Source of the DNA: Methylobacterium sp. DB0501 | GTDB lineage: Bacteria; Pseudomonadota; Alphaproteobacteria; Rhizobiales; Beijerinckiaceae | DNA length: 64,000 bases | NCBI RefSeq assembly: GCF_011043735.1 | Contig: NZ_JAAKGV010000001.1 | Location: 558,001-622,000, forward strand | Reading direction: 5' to 3' | Part shown: positions 26,264 through 36,100 of the stretch, one piece after another | Position numbering within the stretch: the first letter of the stretch is position 1 | How the letters are laid out: every line of letters begins with the position of its first letter | Notes under the pieces: generated by a model | Databases searched by the model: none | What the model was told of the DNA's origin: nothing | The model's input: the letters and a program-made list of their open reading frames with translations, nothing else | Made by a program: the position numbers and the translations under genes

Positions 26264-27835
26264 TTACTCCGCGGCGGCGTGCTGGGCGTGCAGGCGGCTG
26301 GCGCCGGCCTGCAGCTTGTTCAGGGCCGCGAGGTAGGCCTTGGCCGAGGCGACCAGGGTGTCCGGGTCGGCGCCGCGGGCGGTGACGATGCGGTCGTCCT
26401 GGCGCAGGCGCACCGAGACCTCGGCCTGGGCGTCGCTGCCCCCGGTCACCGCGTGGACGTCGTAGAGCTCCAGGGCGGCCTCGTGCGGGACCAGGGCCTG
26501 GATGGCGTTGAACACCGCGTCGACCGGGCCGTTGCCGTCGACCTCCTCGGTGACCGTGCGGCCCTCGATGTCGAGCTTCATCGTCGCGCGCTGCGGGCCG
26601 CGGGTGCCGGCGACCACCGTCAGGGAGACGAGCTTGATGCGGTCGTGGGCGGTGGCCAGATTCTCGTCGACCAGGGCCTCGATGTCCTCGTCGTAGACGT
26701 GCTTCTTGCGGTCGGCCAGCGCCTTGAACCGCTCGAACGCATCCTGGAACTGGTTGTCGGACAGCCGGTAGCCCATGTCGTCGAGCTTCGAGCGGAAGGC
26801 CGCGCGGCCCGAATGCTTGCCCATCACCAGCGAGGTCTTGTGCACGCCGACCGATTCCGGCGTCATGATCTCGTAGGTGGTCTGGTTCTTCAGCATCCCG
26901 TCCTGGTGGATGCCGCTCTCGTGGGCGAAGGCGTTCCGACCGACGATCGCCTTGTTGTACTGCACCGGGAAGTGGGTGGCGCCGGCCACCAGCTTCGAGG
27001 CGCGCACCAGCTGGGTGGTGTCGATGCCGGTTTCGTAGGGCAGCACGTCGCCGCGGGTCTTGATCGCCATCACAATCTCCTCCAGCGCCGCGTTGCCGGC
27101 CCGCTCGCCGATGCCGTTGATGGTGCACTCGATCTGGCGCGCGCCGCCCTCGATGCCGGCCAGCGAGTTGGCGACGGCCAGGCCGAGGTCGTTGTGGCAA
27201 TGGACCGAGAACACCGCCTTGTCGGAATTCGGCACCCGCTCGCGAACGCTGCGGAACATCGCCCGGTACTCCTCGGGCGTGGCGTAGCCGACCGTGTCGG
27301 GCAGGTTGATGGTGGTGGCGCCGGCCCGGATCGCCGCCTCGACGCAGCGGCACAGGTAGTCGATCGGCGTGCGGGTCGCATCCATCGCCGACCACTCGAC
27401 ATCCTCGACGAGGTCGCGGGCCTGGGCCACCGTCTTCAGGATGATCTCCAGGACCTCGTCCTCGGTCTTGCGCATCTGGTGGGCCAGATGGATCGGCGAG
27501 GTCGAGACGAAGGTGTGGATGCGGCCGCGACGCGCGAACCGCACCGCCTCGCCGGCCCGCGCGATGTCGGCCGGGATGGCGCGCGCCAGGCCGGCGATCA
27601 CCGCCGACCTGGAGCGGCGGGCGATCTCCGCCACCGCCTCGAAGTCGCCGTTCGAGGCGATCGGGAAGCCGGCCTCGATGATGTCGACGCCCATCGTGTC
27701 GAGCATCTCGGCCACCGCCAGCTTCTCCTCCAGCGTCATCGTGGCGCCGGGGCACTGCTCGCCGTCGCGCAACGTGGTGTCGAAGATCAGCACGCGCTCG
27801 GACGAGGACGGGGTGCGGGCGGTCTGGTCGGTCAT
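26264..27835 (-). CDS. leuA: 2-isopropylmalate synthase
   Basis: This is the first committed enzyme of leucine synthesis: acetyl-CoA plus 2-oxoisovalerate to 2-isopropylmalate. It has 523 residues from the ATG at 27835. The catalytic TIM barrel starts F-D-T-T-L-R-D-G-E-Q and includes V-H-C-H-N-D-L-G-L-A (metal-binding histidines) and H-E-S-G-I-H-Q-D-G. The C-terminal LeuA dimer/allosteric domain runs from about residue 385 to the end, so leucine feedback inhibition is expected. A leucine-rich leader ORF with a following hairpin lies upstream (27917-28048), pointing to attenuation control. It is the long bacterial form typical of Proteobacteria. Confidence 0.97.
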   Translation of the reverse strand: MTDQTARTPSSSERVLIFDTTLRDGEQCPGATMTLEEKLAVAEMLDTMGVDIIEAGFPIASNGDFEAVAEIARRSRSAVIAGLARAIPADIARAGEAVRFARRGRIHTFVSTSPIHLAHQMRKTEDEVLEIILKTVAQARDLVEDVEWSAMDATRTPIDYLCRCVEAAIRAGATTINLPDTVGYATPEEYRAMFRSVRERVPNSDKAVFSVHCHNDLGLAVANSLAGIEGGARQIECTINGIGERAGNAALEEIVMAIKTRGDVLPYETGIDTTQLVRASKLVAGATHFPVQYNKAIVGRNAFAHESGIHQDGMLKNQTTYEIMTPESVGVHKTSLVMGKHSGRAAFRSKLDDMGYRLSDNQFQDAFERFKALADRKKHVYDEDIEALVDENLATAHDRIKLVSLTVVAGTRGPQRATMKLDIEGRTVTEEVDGNGPVDAVFNAIQALVPHEAALELYDVHAVTGGSDAQAEVSVRLRQDDRIVTARGADPDTLVASAKAYLAALNKLQAGASRLHAQHAAAE

Positions 27836-27916
27836 GGTCTGGAATCCTGGTTCGCCCGGGACGTCGCGGTCACGCAGGGCGTCTGGCTGATGTCTCGACT
27901 TGTCCAAATCCCCCAA

Positions 27917-27943
27917 GGGCCCAGGCGCGCGCCCGGACGGCCC
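27917..27943 (-). promoter_or_regulatory. GC-rich hairpin following the leuA leader ORF
   Basis: On the transcribed strand, GGGC...CCGGGCGC pairs with GCGCCTGG-GCCC (one G-U pair), beginning just after the leader stop codon. There is no T tract behind it. It may be the attenuator stem of a Rho-assisted or pausing mechanism, or a structure that hides the leuA start region. Confidence 0.5.
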
Positions 27944-28048
27944 TCAGGGGCTGGTAAGGAGAAGAAGGCCGCCGAGGAGAAGCGCGCGCGCCCGCGCCGC
28001 CGAGAGGGCGGTCGTCGGAAGCGTCAGCGGGGAGCCGGCATGAGCCAC
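27944..28048 (-). CDS. Leucine-rich leader peptide of leuA
   Basis: A 34-residue ORF starts at a GTG with AGGAG nine bases upstream, and ends with TGA 108 bases before the leuA ATG. Residues 23-31 read L-L-L-G-G-L-L-L-L (codons CTT CTC CTC GGC GGC CTT CTT CTC CTT), seven leucines in nine positions, and ten of all 34 residues are Leu. Placed directly before leuA, with a stable hairpin after the stop, it is very likely a ribosome-mediated attenuator responding to charged leucine tRNA. This function is known for leu leaders in other bacteria; here it is inferred from sequence. Confidence 0.75.
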   Translation of the reverse strand: MAHAGSPLTLPTTALSAARARALLLGGLLLLTSP

Positions 28049-28220
28049 GGCTCGCGTCTCCTGAAGGGGGGATGACCCAGTGCGAGGGTCGCTTGTGTAG
28101 CGGTCCGCGGGCGCGATGACAAGCCGCGGCCTGTGCTGCGCCGGCCCGCGATTGACCGCCTCCCGCCTGCTTGCGACAAGCTCGGCCATACGTGCTCAAT
28201 CACAAGGTGGAGTCGTCCCC

Positions 28221-28553
28221 GTGTCGCACCTCAAGCCCGGGCTCGCCCTCGCGGCCCTCCTCGCCCTCGCCGCCTGCCAGTCGAAGCCGGCCGTCCCGCC
28301 GCCGGCCGCCGGCCTCGGTCCGGTCGCCGCGCTCCCCGCCGGGGCGCTCCCCGCCGGCACCGGTTGCGGCCCTGCCATCGCCCGCACCCAGGCGGTCGTC
28401 GACAGCGACGTCGCCACCGGCAATCTCAACGCCCCGGTCGGCAAGCGCTTCTCGGCCGATCTCGCCAACGCGTCGAGCGCCTGCGCCGCCGGCCGCGACG
28501 GCGAGGCCCTGCGCCTGCTGGCGGCGGCGAAGGCGCGGTACGGGTATCCGTAG
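28221..28553 (+). CDS. Small putative lipoprotein of unknown function
   Basis: I start it at a GTG at 28221 with GGTGGAG about nine bases upstream, giving 110 residues. Residues 1-18 are a short signal peptide with the lipobox L-A-A-C, so the mature protein begins C-Q-S-K-P and should be anchored in a membrane. The mature part has a Pro/Ala/Gly-rich linker (residues about 22-50), then a compact region with C-G-P-A-I-A-R-T-Q and S-S-A-C, where two cysteines could form a disulphide. I do not recognise the family. It is divergent from the leuA leader, so the two share a promoter region. Confidence 0.75.
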   Translation: MSHLKPGLALAALLALAACQSKPAVPPPAAGLGPVAALPAGALPAGTGCGPAIARTQAVVDSDVATGNLNAPVGKRFSADLANASSACAAGRDGEALRLLAAAKARYGYP

Positions 28554-28602
28554 GCTCTTCGAGCCCGCGCGACCTGATCGACGGAGCCGAACATCCGCCA
28601 TC

Positions 28603-28638
28603 GTCATTCCGGGCTCCGCTGCGCGGCCCCGGAACGAC
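28603..28638. repeat. Dispersed REP-like palindrome, type I copy 3
   Basis: GTCATTCCGGG-CTCCGC faces GCGCGGCCCCGGAACGAC. It is the third copy of the unit at 2563 and 17515. It lies between the lipoprotein stop and the convergent lyase stop, a position where a hairpin could end transcription from both sides. Confidence 0.7.
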
Positions 28639-28678
28639 ATGGTGGGGTCACGACCGTCGCAAACAGTCGAAACGGCGC

Positions 28679-29989
28679 TTACAGAAGAGCCGCCCGCGCC
28701 GCCTGCTCCAGGTCGGCGATGAGGTCGCCGGCCTCCTCGAGCCCGGCATTGAAGCGGAACATCGCGCCCTTCGGCAGGCTGGCCGGATCGCGGCGCGGGT
28801 GGACCGGCAGCACCAGCGAGACGTGGCCGCCCCAGCTCTCGGCGATGCGAAACAAGAGGAGCGCGTCGACGAAGGCGTGAACCCGCTCGACCGGTAGCCC
28901 TTCGTCGAACACGACCGTGAACAGGCTGTTGCCGGCGCCGAAATACTCCCGGAAACGCCCGTGATAGGGGCTGTCCGGGCGCGCCGGGCTCAGGATCCCG
29001 GCGGTGAAGCCCTTCCCCTCGAACCACCCCATCAGCGCCGCCGCCGTGGCGGCGTGCCGGTCGAGGCGGCTCTTCGCGCCGTCGACCCGGTGGAACAGGC
29101 GGGCGCAGGTCTGGGGCGAGACCGCGCCGTGGCCGCTGATCCGCAAGCGCCGGCGCAGGCGGGCGAGGTCGGCCGCGTCGCGGGCGATCACGATGCCGCT
29201 CGGCGTGTCGCCGTAGCCGCCCTCGTATTTCGTCGTCGCCTGGATCGCGAGGTCGATGCCGTGGTCGAGGGGCCGGAAGCGCACGTGGCTCGCCCAGGTG
29301 TTGTCCATCGCCGTGCGGAGGCCCGCCGCCCTGGCCCGGGTCGCGAGGCCGGCGATGTCCGGGATCTCGAAGGTGCCGCTCACCGGCGCCTCGAGGTAGA
29401 GCAGCGTGTCGGCGGCCGAAAAACGCTCGCCCGCCCGCGCCAGCAGGGCGCCGACCTCCTCGCCCGAGGCGCCGGCCGGATAGGTCAGGAGCTCGGCCCG
29501 GCCGGTCCCGGCCACCGCCGCCTCGGACATGTAGCGCCAGGCCGGGAAGTAGATCCCCTCGGGAATCAGGACGAGCGTCGGCGCGAAGGCGTCGAGCACC
29601 GTCGCGATCGCCGCGAGGCCCGATCCGCAGACGATCGCGCCGGCGCCGCCGTGAAGCCCCGCGAACTTGGCGCAGACCGCCTCCGCCTCCGGCGACTGGA
29701 CGACGCCGTACTCGGCGCCGCCATAGGGGGCGCGGCCCGCCGCGTCCGCCGCCTCGTAGTCGCCGAGGGTCTCGAAGCCGACGCTGCTCTGGCCGAGGGA
29801 TCCGGGATCCGAGAAGGCCCGGGCGTGCCCGAGGCCGCGCGGGTTGAGATGGCCGCGCGCCGCCGCGAGATCGACGATCGGCGCGTGGATCCGGCGCGTC
29901 TCGGGGCGGCAGCCCGCCAGGAAGGCCGCGCGCCGCTCGACCTTGGTACCGGCGTCGGTCGGTGACGGGGCGGACGGTGACTGCGGCAC
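28679..29989 (-). CDS. Cystathionine beta-lyase/gamma-synthase family PLP enzyme
   Basis: This 436-residue member of the Cys/Met-metabolism fold I PLP family has a GTG start and no better ATG. The PLP lysine is K254 in A-T-T-K-Y-E-G-G-Y-G-D, and the ring-stacking partner region A-M-D-N-T-W-A-S (D229) precedes it as in MetC. C-G-S-G-L-A-A-I binds the phosphate. The N-terminal 50 residues are slightly longer than in E. coli MetC. Reaction: probably beta-elimination of cystathionine to homocysteine, pyruvate and ammonia in methionine synthesis, although gamma-synthases and other C-S lyases share these motifs. It is divergent from the RMF-like gene and 41 bp from the type I palindrome. Confidence 0.88.
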   Translation of the reverse strand: MPQSPSAPSPTDAGTKVERRAAFLAGCRPETRRIHAPIVDLAAARGHLNPRGLGHARAFSDPGSLGQSSVGFETLGDYEAADAAGRAPYGGAEYGVVQSPEAEAVCAKFAGLHGGAGAIVCGSGLAAIATVLDAFAPTLVLIPEGIYFPAWRYMSEAAVAGTGRAELLTYPAGASGEEVGALLARAGERFSAADTLLYLEAPVSGTFEIPDIAGLATRARAAGLRTAMDNTWASHVRFRPLDHGIDLAIQATTKYEGGYGDTPSGIVIARDAADLARLRRRLRISGHGAVSPQTCARLFHRVDGAKSRLDRHAATAAALMGWFEGKGFTAGILSPARPDSPYHGRFREYFGAGNSLFTVVFDEGLPVERVHAFVDALLLFRIAESWGGHVSLVLPVHPRRDPASLPKGAMFRFNAGLEEAGDLIADLEQAARAALL

Positions 29990-30138
29990 GGCGGCTTATC
30001 CTCCGGGGGCGGGTGCCGTGCCGTATAGGCCCGTCCCGCCCGGCCCGCCACGCGGAATGCCGGGGAACGTCCGGCGCCGCCGGCGGTTCGGGTACTCGGC
30101 CGCGCATCCCCGCACCCGGCAGGAGCCCGAAGACCCCG

Positions 30139-30333
30139 ATGCAATCCCCGCCCGACAACCTCGACGCCCACGCCCTCGGCCGCGCCGCCCCGGAGAAGGG
30201 CCTCGCCCGCGAGGCCTGCCCCTATGCCGAGGGCACCGACGCCCGCGAGCGCTGGCTGGCCGGCTTCGACGAGGCCGTGGCGGCGGGCGCCGAGCCGGTG
30301 ACCGGCGGCCTCAAGCGCGAACCGGGGCGCTGA
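30139..30333 (+). CDS. Ribosome modulation factor (RMF/CrpP)-like small protein
   Basis: This 64-residue basic protein has the family core: G-R-A-A-P-E-K-G, then C-P-Y-A-E-G-T-D-A-R-E-R-W-L-A-G-F-D-E-A. It matches the G-x-x-A-x-x-x-G...C-P-Y...W-x-x-G-[FW]-x-x-A pattern of RMF, which dimerises 70S ribosomes in stationary phase. In alphaproteobacteria related small proteins are common and not all have been tested. AGGAG occurs 14 bases before the ATG. The MFS permease gene starts 9 bp downstream and may be co-transcribed. Confidence 0.8.
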   Translation: MQSPPDNLDAHALGRAAPEKGLAREACPYAEGTDARERWLAGFDEAVAAGAEPVTGGLKREPGR

Positions 30334-30342
30334 CCCTCCGGC

Positions 30343-31656
30343 ATGGACGCGCGCAACCCCGCCCACCCCACCCTCGACCGCAAGGCGGTCGGGGCGGTCG
30401 TCCTCGGCAACGCCCTCGAATTCTACGATTTCACCGTCTACGCCTTCTTCGCCAAGGCGATCGGCGAGGCGTTCTTCCCGGCCTCCGACGCGAGCCACAG
30501 CCTGCTCGCCTCGCTCGCCCTGTTCGGCGTCGGCTACGTCATGCGGCCGATCGGCGGCGCCCTGATCGGGGCGCTCGCCGACCGGGCCGGGCGCAAGCCG
30601 GCGATGCTCGTCACCATCGCCCTGATGGCGCTCGGCATGCTGATGCTCGCCGCCTGCCCGGGCTATGCGCAGATCGGCGGATGGGCGCAGGCCATCGTCA
30701 TCGCGGGACGGCTGATCCAGGGCCTGGCGCTCGGCGGCGAGGTCGGCCCCTCCACCGCCTACCTGCTGGAAGCGGCGCCGCGCAAGCGCCGCGGCTTCGT
30801 GACGAGCTGGCAGATCGCGAGCCAGGGCTGCGCCGCCCTCTTCGCCGGCCTGCTGGCGACGGGCCTCGCCCTCGTCGTGGGCGACGCCGCCATGGCGGAA
30901 TGGGGCTGGCGGGTGATGTTCCTGGTCGGCCTCGCGGTGGTGCCGGTCGGCCTCGTGATCCGCAGCCACCTGCCGGAGACGGCCGGCCTCGCCGAGGACC
31001 CGGACGCCGCGTCCTCGACCCGGGCGGTGATCGGCCGGCTGCTCAGCGAGCACGGCCGCCTGCTCGGCCTGACCTTCCTGGTCATCGCCGCCTCGACGGT
31101 CTCGAACGCCGTCGGCACCAACATGCCGGTCTATGCGGGCGCCACCCTCGGCTTGAGCGAGACCGCCGCGACCGCGGTGCCGATCGCGCTCGGCCTCGCC
31201 TCGGTCGCCTTCCCGCTGCTCGGCGGCTTCCTCGCCGACCGCTACGGCCGGCGCCCGGTGATGATCTGGCCGCGCGTCCTGATCCTGCTTCTCGCCGTCC
31301 CGGCCTTCGCCTGGCTGCTGCGGGACCCGACTCCGCTGGCGGTCTACGCCGTAACCTTCCTGCTCTCGGCCCTGTCCTCGATCAACGCCGCGGCGATCAT
31401 CGTCGGCATCCCGGAATCGCTGCCGCGCGCGGTGCGCAGCTCCGGCCTCGCCATCGTCTACGCGCTGTCGGTCTCGGTATTCGGCGGCAGCACCAACTAC
31501 GTCGTCAACTGGCTGATCGCGGCGACCGGCGACCGGATGGCGCCGGCCTGGTACCTCGCCGCCTTCAGCCTCGTCGGCACGGTGGCGGCCTGGCTGCTGC
31601 CGGAGACGCGGGGACGGGATCTCGATGCGGGGGAGGAGGTTCGGCGGGGGATGTGA
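30343..31656 (+). CDS. MFS transporter, metabolite:H+ symporter (MHS) family
   Basis: This 437-residue protein has 12 predicted membrane helices. The opening G-N-A-L-E-F-Y-D-F-T-V-Y-A-F-F-A is the MHS/citrate-proton symporter signature. The loop 2-3 motif G-A-L-A-D-R-A-G-R-K-P-A-M is present, R-L-I-Q-G-L-A-L-G-G-E-V-G-P-S in helix 4-5 is typical, and the duplicated motif in the second half is G-F-L-A-D-R-Y-G-R-R-P. Family members import organic acids such as citrate, tricarballylate, ketoglutarate or proline betaine with protons. The substrate cannot be told from sequence alone. It closely follows the RMF-like gene. Confidence 0.92.
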   Translation: MDARNPAHPTLDRKAVGAVVLGNALEFYDFTVYAFFAKAIGEAFFPASDASHSLLASLALFGVGYVMRPIGGALIGALADRAGRKPAMLVTIALMALGMLMLAACPGYAQIGGWAQAIVIAGRLIQGLALGGEVGPSTAYLLEAAPRKRRGFVTSWQIASQGCAALFAGLLATGLALVVGDAAMAEWGWRVMFLVGLAVVPVGLVIRSHLPETAGLAEDPDAASSTRAVIGRLLSEHGRLLGLTFLVIAASTVSNAVGTNMPVYAGATLGLSETAATAVPIALGLASVAFPLLGGFLADRYGRRPVMIWPRVLILLLAVPAFAWLLRDPTPLAVYAVTFLLSALSSINAAAIIVGIPESLPRAVRSSGLAIVYALSVSVFGGSTNYVVNWLIAATGDRMAPAWYLAAFSLVGTVAAWLLPETRGRDLDAGEEVRRGM

Positions 31657-31721
31657 GACGGGTCCCGCCCGGCCCATTCGAATAAAGCTTGTGGCGCGCC
31701 GCCCCTCTCCCGCCCCTGGCC

Positions 31722-31747
31722 GCGATACCGGGCAAGCCCGGCATCGC
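31722..31747. repeat. Dispersed 26-bp palindrome, type II copy 2
   Basis: GCGAT-A-CCGGGC faces GCCCGG-C-ATCGC around AA. It has the same length and design as 12245-12270, again flanked by C-rich (CCCCTCTCCCG) and G-rich (GAGGAGGGG) arms. It lies between two convergent stops (31656 and 31819). Confidence 0.65.
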
Positions 31748-31818
31748 CTGAGGAGGGGATCCCGCCCTTGACTGGACTGGCGGCGATCAGGCGGGGATCG
31801 CGGCACCCGAGTCTGTCT

Positions 31819-32817
31819 TCACACCCTCCGCCGTCCCCCCAGCCCCCCGAGCAGCAAAGCCGCCGTCGCGGCGAGCCCCGCGGCGATGCCGGCGCTCGCC
31901 AGCGGGTGCAGGGTCGCCCGCGTATAGGCGCTGCGGCGCATCACCGGGACCGGCGGGTCGCCGCGCTCCTCGCCGGCCCGCACCGGGGCGTGGAGGGCGC
32001 CGGCCGGGTCGCGCGGCGGCTCCCCGCGCTTCTGGAGCGCGATGATCGCGGGAGCCAGCTGGTCGTAGGCGCCGGGGGCGAAGTCCTTGCCCATCACGAA
32101 CAGCTTGCCGCCGCCGCCGACGACGATGTCGCGCTGCGGATGCACGGCGGCGTGCAGGATGGCGCGGGCGACCTCCTCCGGCGGGTAGATCGGCGGCGGC
32201 AGGGTCGGCTGGCGGTCCATGTAGTTGCGGGCACGGTTGGGCAGCGGGGTGTCGACGGAGGCCGGCTTGACCAGCGTCACCGAGACCGGCGCGCCCTCGG
32301 CGATCAGTTCCATGCGCAGCGTGTCGGTGAAGCCCTTCACCGCGTGCTTGGAGGCGGCGTAGAGGCCCTGGAACGGGAAGGCGAGGTCGGAGGCGATGCT
32401 GCCGACGTTGACGAGCGCGCCGCCGCGCGCCCGCAGGTGCTCGGCGGCGACGAGCGAGCCGTTCACCGTGCCCCAGACATTGGTGCGGATCAGCCGCTCG
32501 TGGTCCTCCTGGGCGATCTCGCGCAAGGGACCGTAGACCGTCAGTCCCGCGACGTTGACCCAGGTATCGAAGCCGCCGAACGTCGCGACCGCCCGGTCGG
32601 CGACGGCCTGGACCTGTGCCCGGTCGCCGACATCCGCCGTCACGGCGAGGGCGCGGGCGCCGACCTCCCCGGCCAATCGCTCCAGCACGTCGCCGCTGCG
32701 GGCGGCCAGCACCACCCGGGCGCCGCGCGCGGCGGCCATGCGGGCGGTCGCGAGCCCGATCCCGCTCGACGCACCCGTAATCACGATGACCTGCTCGCGC
32801 AGCGGCTTGTGTCGCAT
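31819..32817 (-). CDS. SDR family oxidoreductase with C-terminal membrane anchor
   Basis: This 332-residue protein starts at the ATG at 32817. The SDR core occupies residues 1-250: I-T-G-A-S-S-G-I-G for NAD(P), N-V-A-G-L instead of N-N-A-G, V-N-V-G-S-I-A-S for the serine and Y-A-A-S-K-H for the Tyr/Lys pair. A basic, proline-rich stretch follows, then a hydrophobic segment near the end (A-G-I-A-A-G-L-A-A-T-A-A-L-L-L-G), suggesting a tail anchor in the inner membrane. This combination resembles the membrane-associated SDRs often annotated near lipid or cell-envelope functions. The substrate is unknown. No operon partner is adjacent. Confidence 0.87.
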   Translation of the reverse strand: MRHKPLREQVIVITGASSGIGLATARMAAARGARVVLAARSGDVLERLAGEVGARALAVTADVGDRAQVQAVADRAVATFGGFDTWVNVAGLTVYGPLREIAQEDHERLIRTNVWGTVNGSLVAAEHLRARGGALVNVGSIASDLAFPFQGLYAASKHAVKGFTDTLRMELIAEGAPVSVTLVKPASVDTPLPNRARNYMDRQPTLPPPIYPPEEVARAILHAAVHPQRDIVVGGGGKLFVMGKDFAPGAYDQLAPAIIALQKRGEPPRDPAGALHAPVRAGEERGDPPVPVMRRSAYTRATLHPLASAGIAAGLAATAALLLGGLGGRRRV

Positions 32818-32991
32818 CGCCGTACTCCCTCCCAGTTCCTGTGTCGGGTGGCGCCGAAGTGACGTTCGAGCGCGGGAAGCGTTGCGACCTGCGCGGCTTT
32901 CGCGCACCCGGTGCGGGTTCCGCGGCACCGGCATCCGCCGTGCGCGAGGACGGCCCGGCGGTCCGGGCGGTCCTCGTGTTGCGCCCTAGGC

Positions 32992-33048
32992 TTTTGATTT
33001 CGCCGCATTTTTCGCAGCATGCCGGTATCCCCTTCGGGGCAAGGTGCG
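32992..33048. repeat. RIME-like element (type III), decayed copy
   Basis: CTTTTGATTTCGCCGCATTT and the following GCCGGTATCC align well with the corresponding left half of the element at 2670-2725, but the right arm (CGGGGCAAGGTGC) has drifted. It lies just upstream of the histidine kinase gene. Confidence 0.55.
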
Positions 33049-33111
33049 CTAGCTCCGGCTCCTGTCGGTCGATGCGACGCGCGAGCGGCCGGCACGCAGA
33101 ACACGGATATC

Positions 33112-36100
33112 ATGAGCATCAAGACCGCCGCCGCACACCGCTGGCGCTTCCTCGCCCCCGGCCGGCGCGTGCCGGGTTCGCCGCTGGCCTTCCTCCTCCT
33201 CGCCCTCGCTCTCGCGACCGGCGGATGGAACTACGTCGAGGGCGCCCGCAGCCGGGCCGAGGCCGACCGGCTCGGCCGGGTGATGGCGCTGAGCGAGCGG
33301 GTGCTGTCGACCATCAAGGACCTCGAGACCGGCCAGCGCGGCTACGTCCTGACCGGCCGCGAGGATTACCTCACGCCCTACGACGCGGCGCTCGCCCGGC
33401 TCGACGGCGAGCTGACCGCCCTCGACGCGGTCACGCTCGACCGGAGCCTCCGCGAGCGCCGCCGCCAGGTGGTCGCGGCCGAGCGGGACTACGCCGCCAG
33501 GGTCGTCGCCTTGCGCCGCTCGGAAGGCCCGCAGGCCGCCATCGACCTGATCCAGACCGGCGAGGGCAAGCGTGCCATGGATGCGGTGCGCACGCTCACC
33601 GCGCAGGTCCAGGACGGCGCCACCGCCGAGCTGAAGCGCCTCGCCGAGGCCGACGCCCTGCGCTCGCCGCTGCTCCCCCTCGTCACCCTGGTCTCCGGCC
33701 TCGCGGCGGTGGGCCTGCTCGCCCGCCTCGCCCTGGTGCGCCGGCGCGAGAGCCAGCGCATGGCCGACCTGCTGGAGAGCGTGCTGGAGAACGCGCCGGT
33801 GGGCCTCGGCTTCCTCGACCACGACCTGAATCTCCGCCACATGAACCGGGCGCTCGGCAACATGAGCGAGCGCGGCTTCGGCGCCGATCTCGGCGCCCCG
33901 ATCTGGGCCTTCCTGCCCTCCTTGCGCGACGAACTCGCGCCCAAGCTCGCGGCGGCCCGCGACCGCGGCCTCGTCACCGCCAATATCGAGGTCGGGGTGC
34001 CGGCCGAGAGCGCGCCGGGCGGCATCCGCTACTTCGAGGTGAGCTTCTTTCCCCTGCGCCGCCGCGGCGGCGGCCGCGAGAGCGAGCGGGCGGACGGCGT
34101 CGGCATCGTCATGGACGACGTGACGCTTGGCAAGATCGCTGAGCGGCGCCGGGCCGACAGCGAGGAGCGCTTCCGCTCGCTCACCGAGGCGACCTCGGCC
34201 ATCGTCTGGACCACCACGCCGGACGGCGCCTTCCGGGAGATCACCTCGGAATGGACCCGCTTCACCGGCCAGTCGCCGGCCGAGGCCGCCGGGACCGGCT
34301 TCCTGGAGGCCGTCCATCCCGACGACCGCGCGGCGACGCAGGCGGCCTGGGAGCACGCGGTCGCCAACCGCGCGCTCTACACGATCGAGCACCGCTTGCG
34401 CCGCCACGACGGCGTCTGGCGCCACATGGAGGGCCGCGCCGTGCCGATCCTGGAGGAGGGCGGACGGGTGCGCGAATGGGTCGGCGCGCATGCCGACGTC
34501 ACCGCCCGCAAGGAGGCCGAGCTGGAGCTGGCCGCCGCCAAGGAGGCGGCGGAGGAGGCCAACCGCGCCAAGAGCCAGTTCCTCGCCAACATGAGCCACG
34601 AGTTGCGCACGCCGCTCTCGGCGGTGATCGGCTACTCGGAGATGCTGCAGGAGGAGCTGGAGGATCTCGGCGAGGAGAGTCTGCTCGGCGACATGCGCAA
34701 GATCGAGGCGAATGCCCGCCACCTGCTGGGCCTCATCAACGACGTGCTCGACCTCTCGAAGATCGAGGCCGAGCGGATGGAGATCTATGCCGAGGATCTC
34801 GACGTCGCCGAGACCGTGCGGGAGGTCGCCACCACCGTCGACGCCCTGGTGATCAAGAAGGGCAACACCCTCGACCTGCAGCTCGGCGAAGGCCTGGGCC
34901 GGGCGCATACCGACGCGACCAAGCTCCGGCAATGCCTGATCAATCTCCTGAGCAACGCGGCGAAGTTCACGGAAGGCGGTACCATCACCCTCTCGGCCGC
35001 CCGCGAGCGCCGGGAAGGCGGCGACCGGCTGCGCTTCACCGTCGCGGATACCGGCATCGGCATGAGCGAGGAGCAGCTGTCGCGGCTGTTCGAGCGCTTC
35101 ACCCAGGCCGACGCCTCGACCACGCGGCGCTTCGGCGGCACCGGCCTGGGGCTCGCCATCACCCGCGCCTTCGCCCGGATGCTCGGCGGCGAGATCACCG
35201 TCGCGAGCCGGGTCGGGGAGGGGACCACCTTCACCCTGGAACTGTCGGCGCTCCACGAGGAGCGCGACCCGGCCGAGCCGGCGGCGGCCCTCACCCCCTC
35301 CGCCCCCGACGCGCCGGCCGCCCCTGCCGGGGCCGGCTCCAACCTCGTCCTCGTCGTCGACGACGACCCGGCGACCCGCGACCTCCTCGCGCGCTTCCTG
35401 CGCCGGGACGGGTTCGAGGTCGCGACCGCCGCCGACGGCCGCGCCGGCCTGGAACAGGCGCGGCTTCTGCGTCCCCGCGTCGTCCTCCTCGACGTGACGA
35501 TGCCCCGGATGGACGGCTGGGCGGTGCTGCGGGCCCTGCGCGCCGACCCGGATTTCGGCGCGACGCCGGTGATCATGGTCACGGTGCTCGACGAGCAGAA
35601 CCTCGCCTTCTCCCTCGGGGCCACCGACTACCTGCACAAGCCGGTGGAGTGGGGGGCGCTGAAGGAGGCGATGGAGCGCTTCCGGCCCGCCATCCACGAG
35701 GGGCCGGTCCTGGTGGTCGACGACGATCCCGACGTGCGCGAGCGCATGACCACGATGCTGACCCGCGAGGGCTGGCGGGTGGCGACGGCCGAGAACGGCC
35801 TCGCCGGGCTCGAGGCGGTCGGCGTGCGCAAGCCGGGCCTCGTCCTTCTCGACCTGATGATGCCGGAGCTGGACGGGTTCGGCTTCCTGCGGGCGCTGCG
35901 CGATCGGCCGGACTGGCGCGACATTCCGGTCGTGGTGCTGACCGCCAAGGACATCACGGCGGAAGACCGCCGCCGCCTCGCCGGCCGCGCCGACCGCATC
36001 CTGCAGAAGGGCCATCTCGGCATGGCCGATCTGGCGGCGACGCTGCGGGGGTTGATGAGCCCCGTCGTGAGCGGGGAGGGGGCGCCGCCGGCGCCGGATC

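Noticed and set aside
28603..28638. Type I palindrome as a simple Rho-independent terminator
   Set aside because: There is no T tract, and the same unit recurs elsewhere in both orientations, so a dispersed repeat is the better description.
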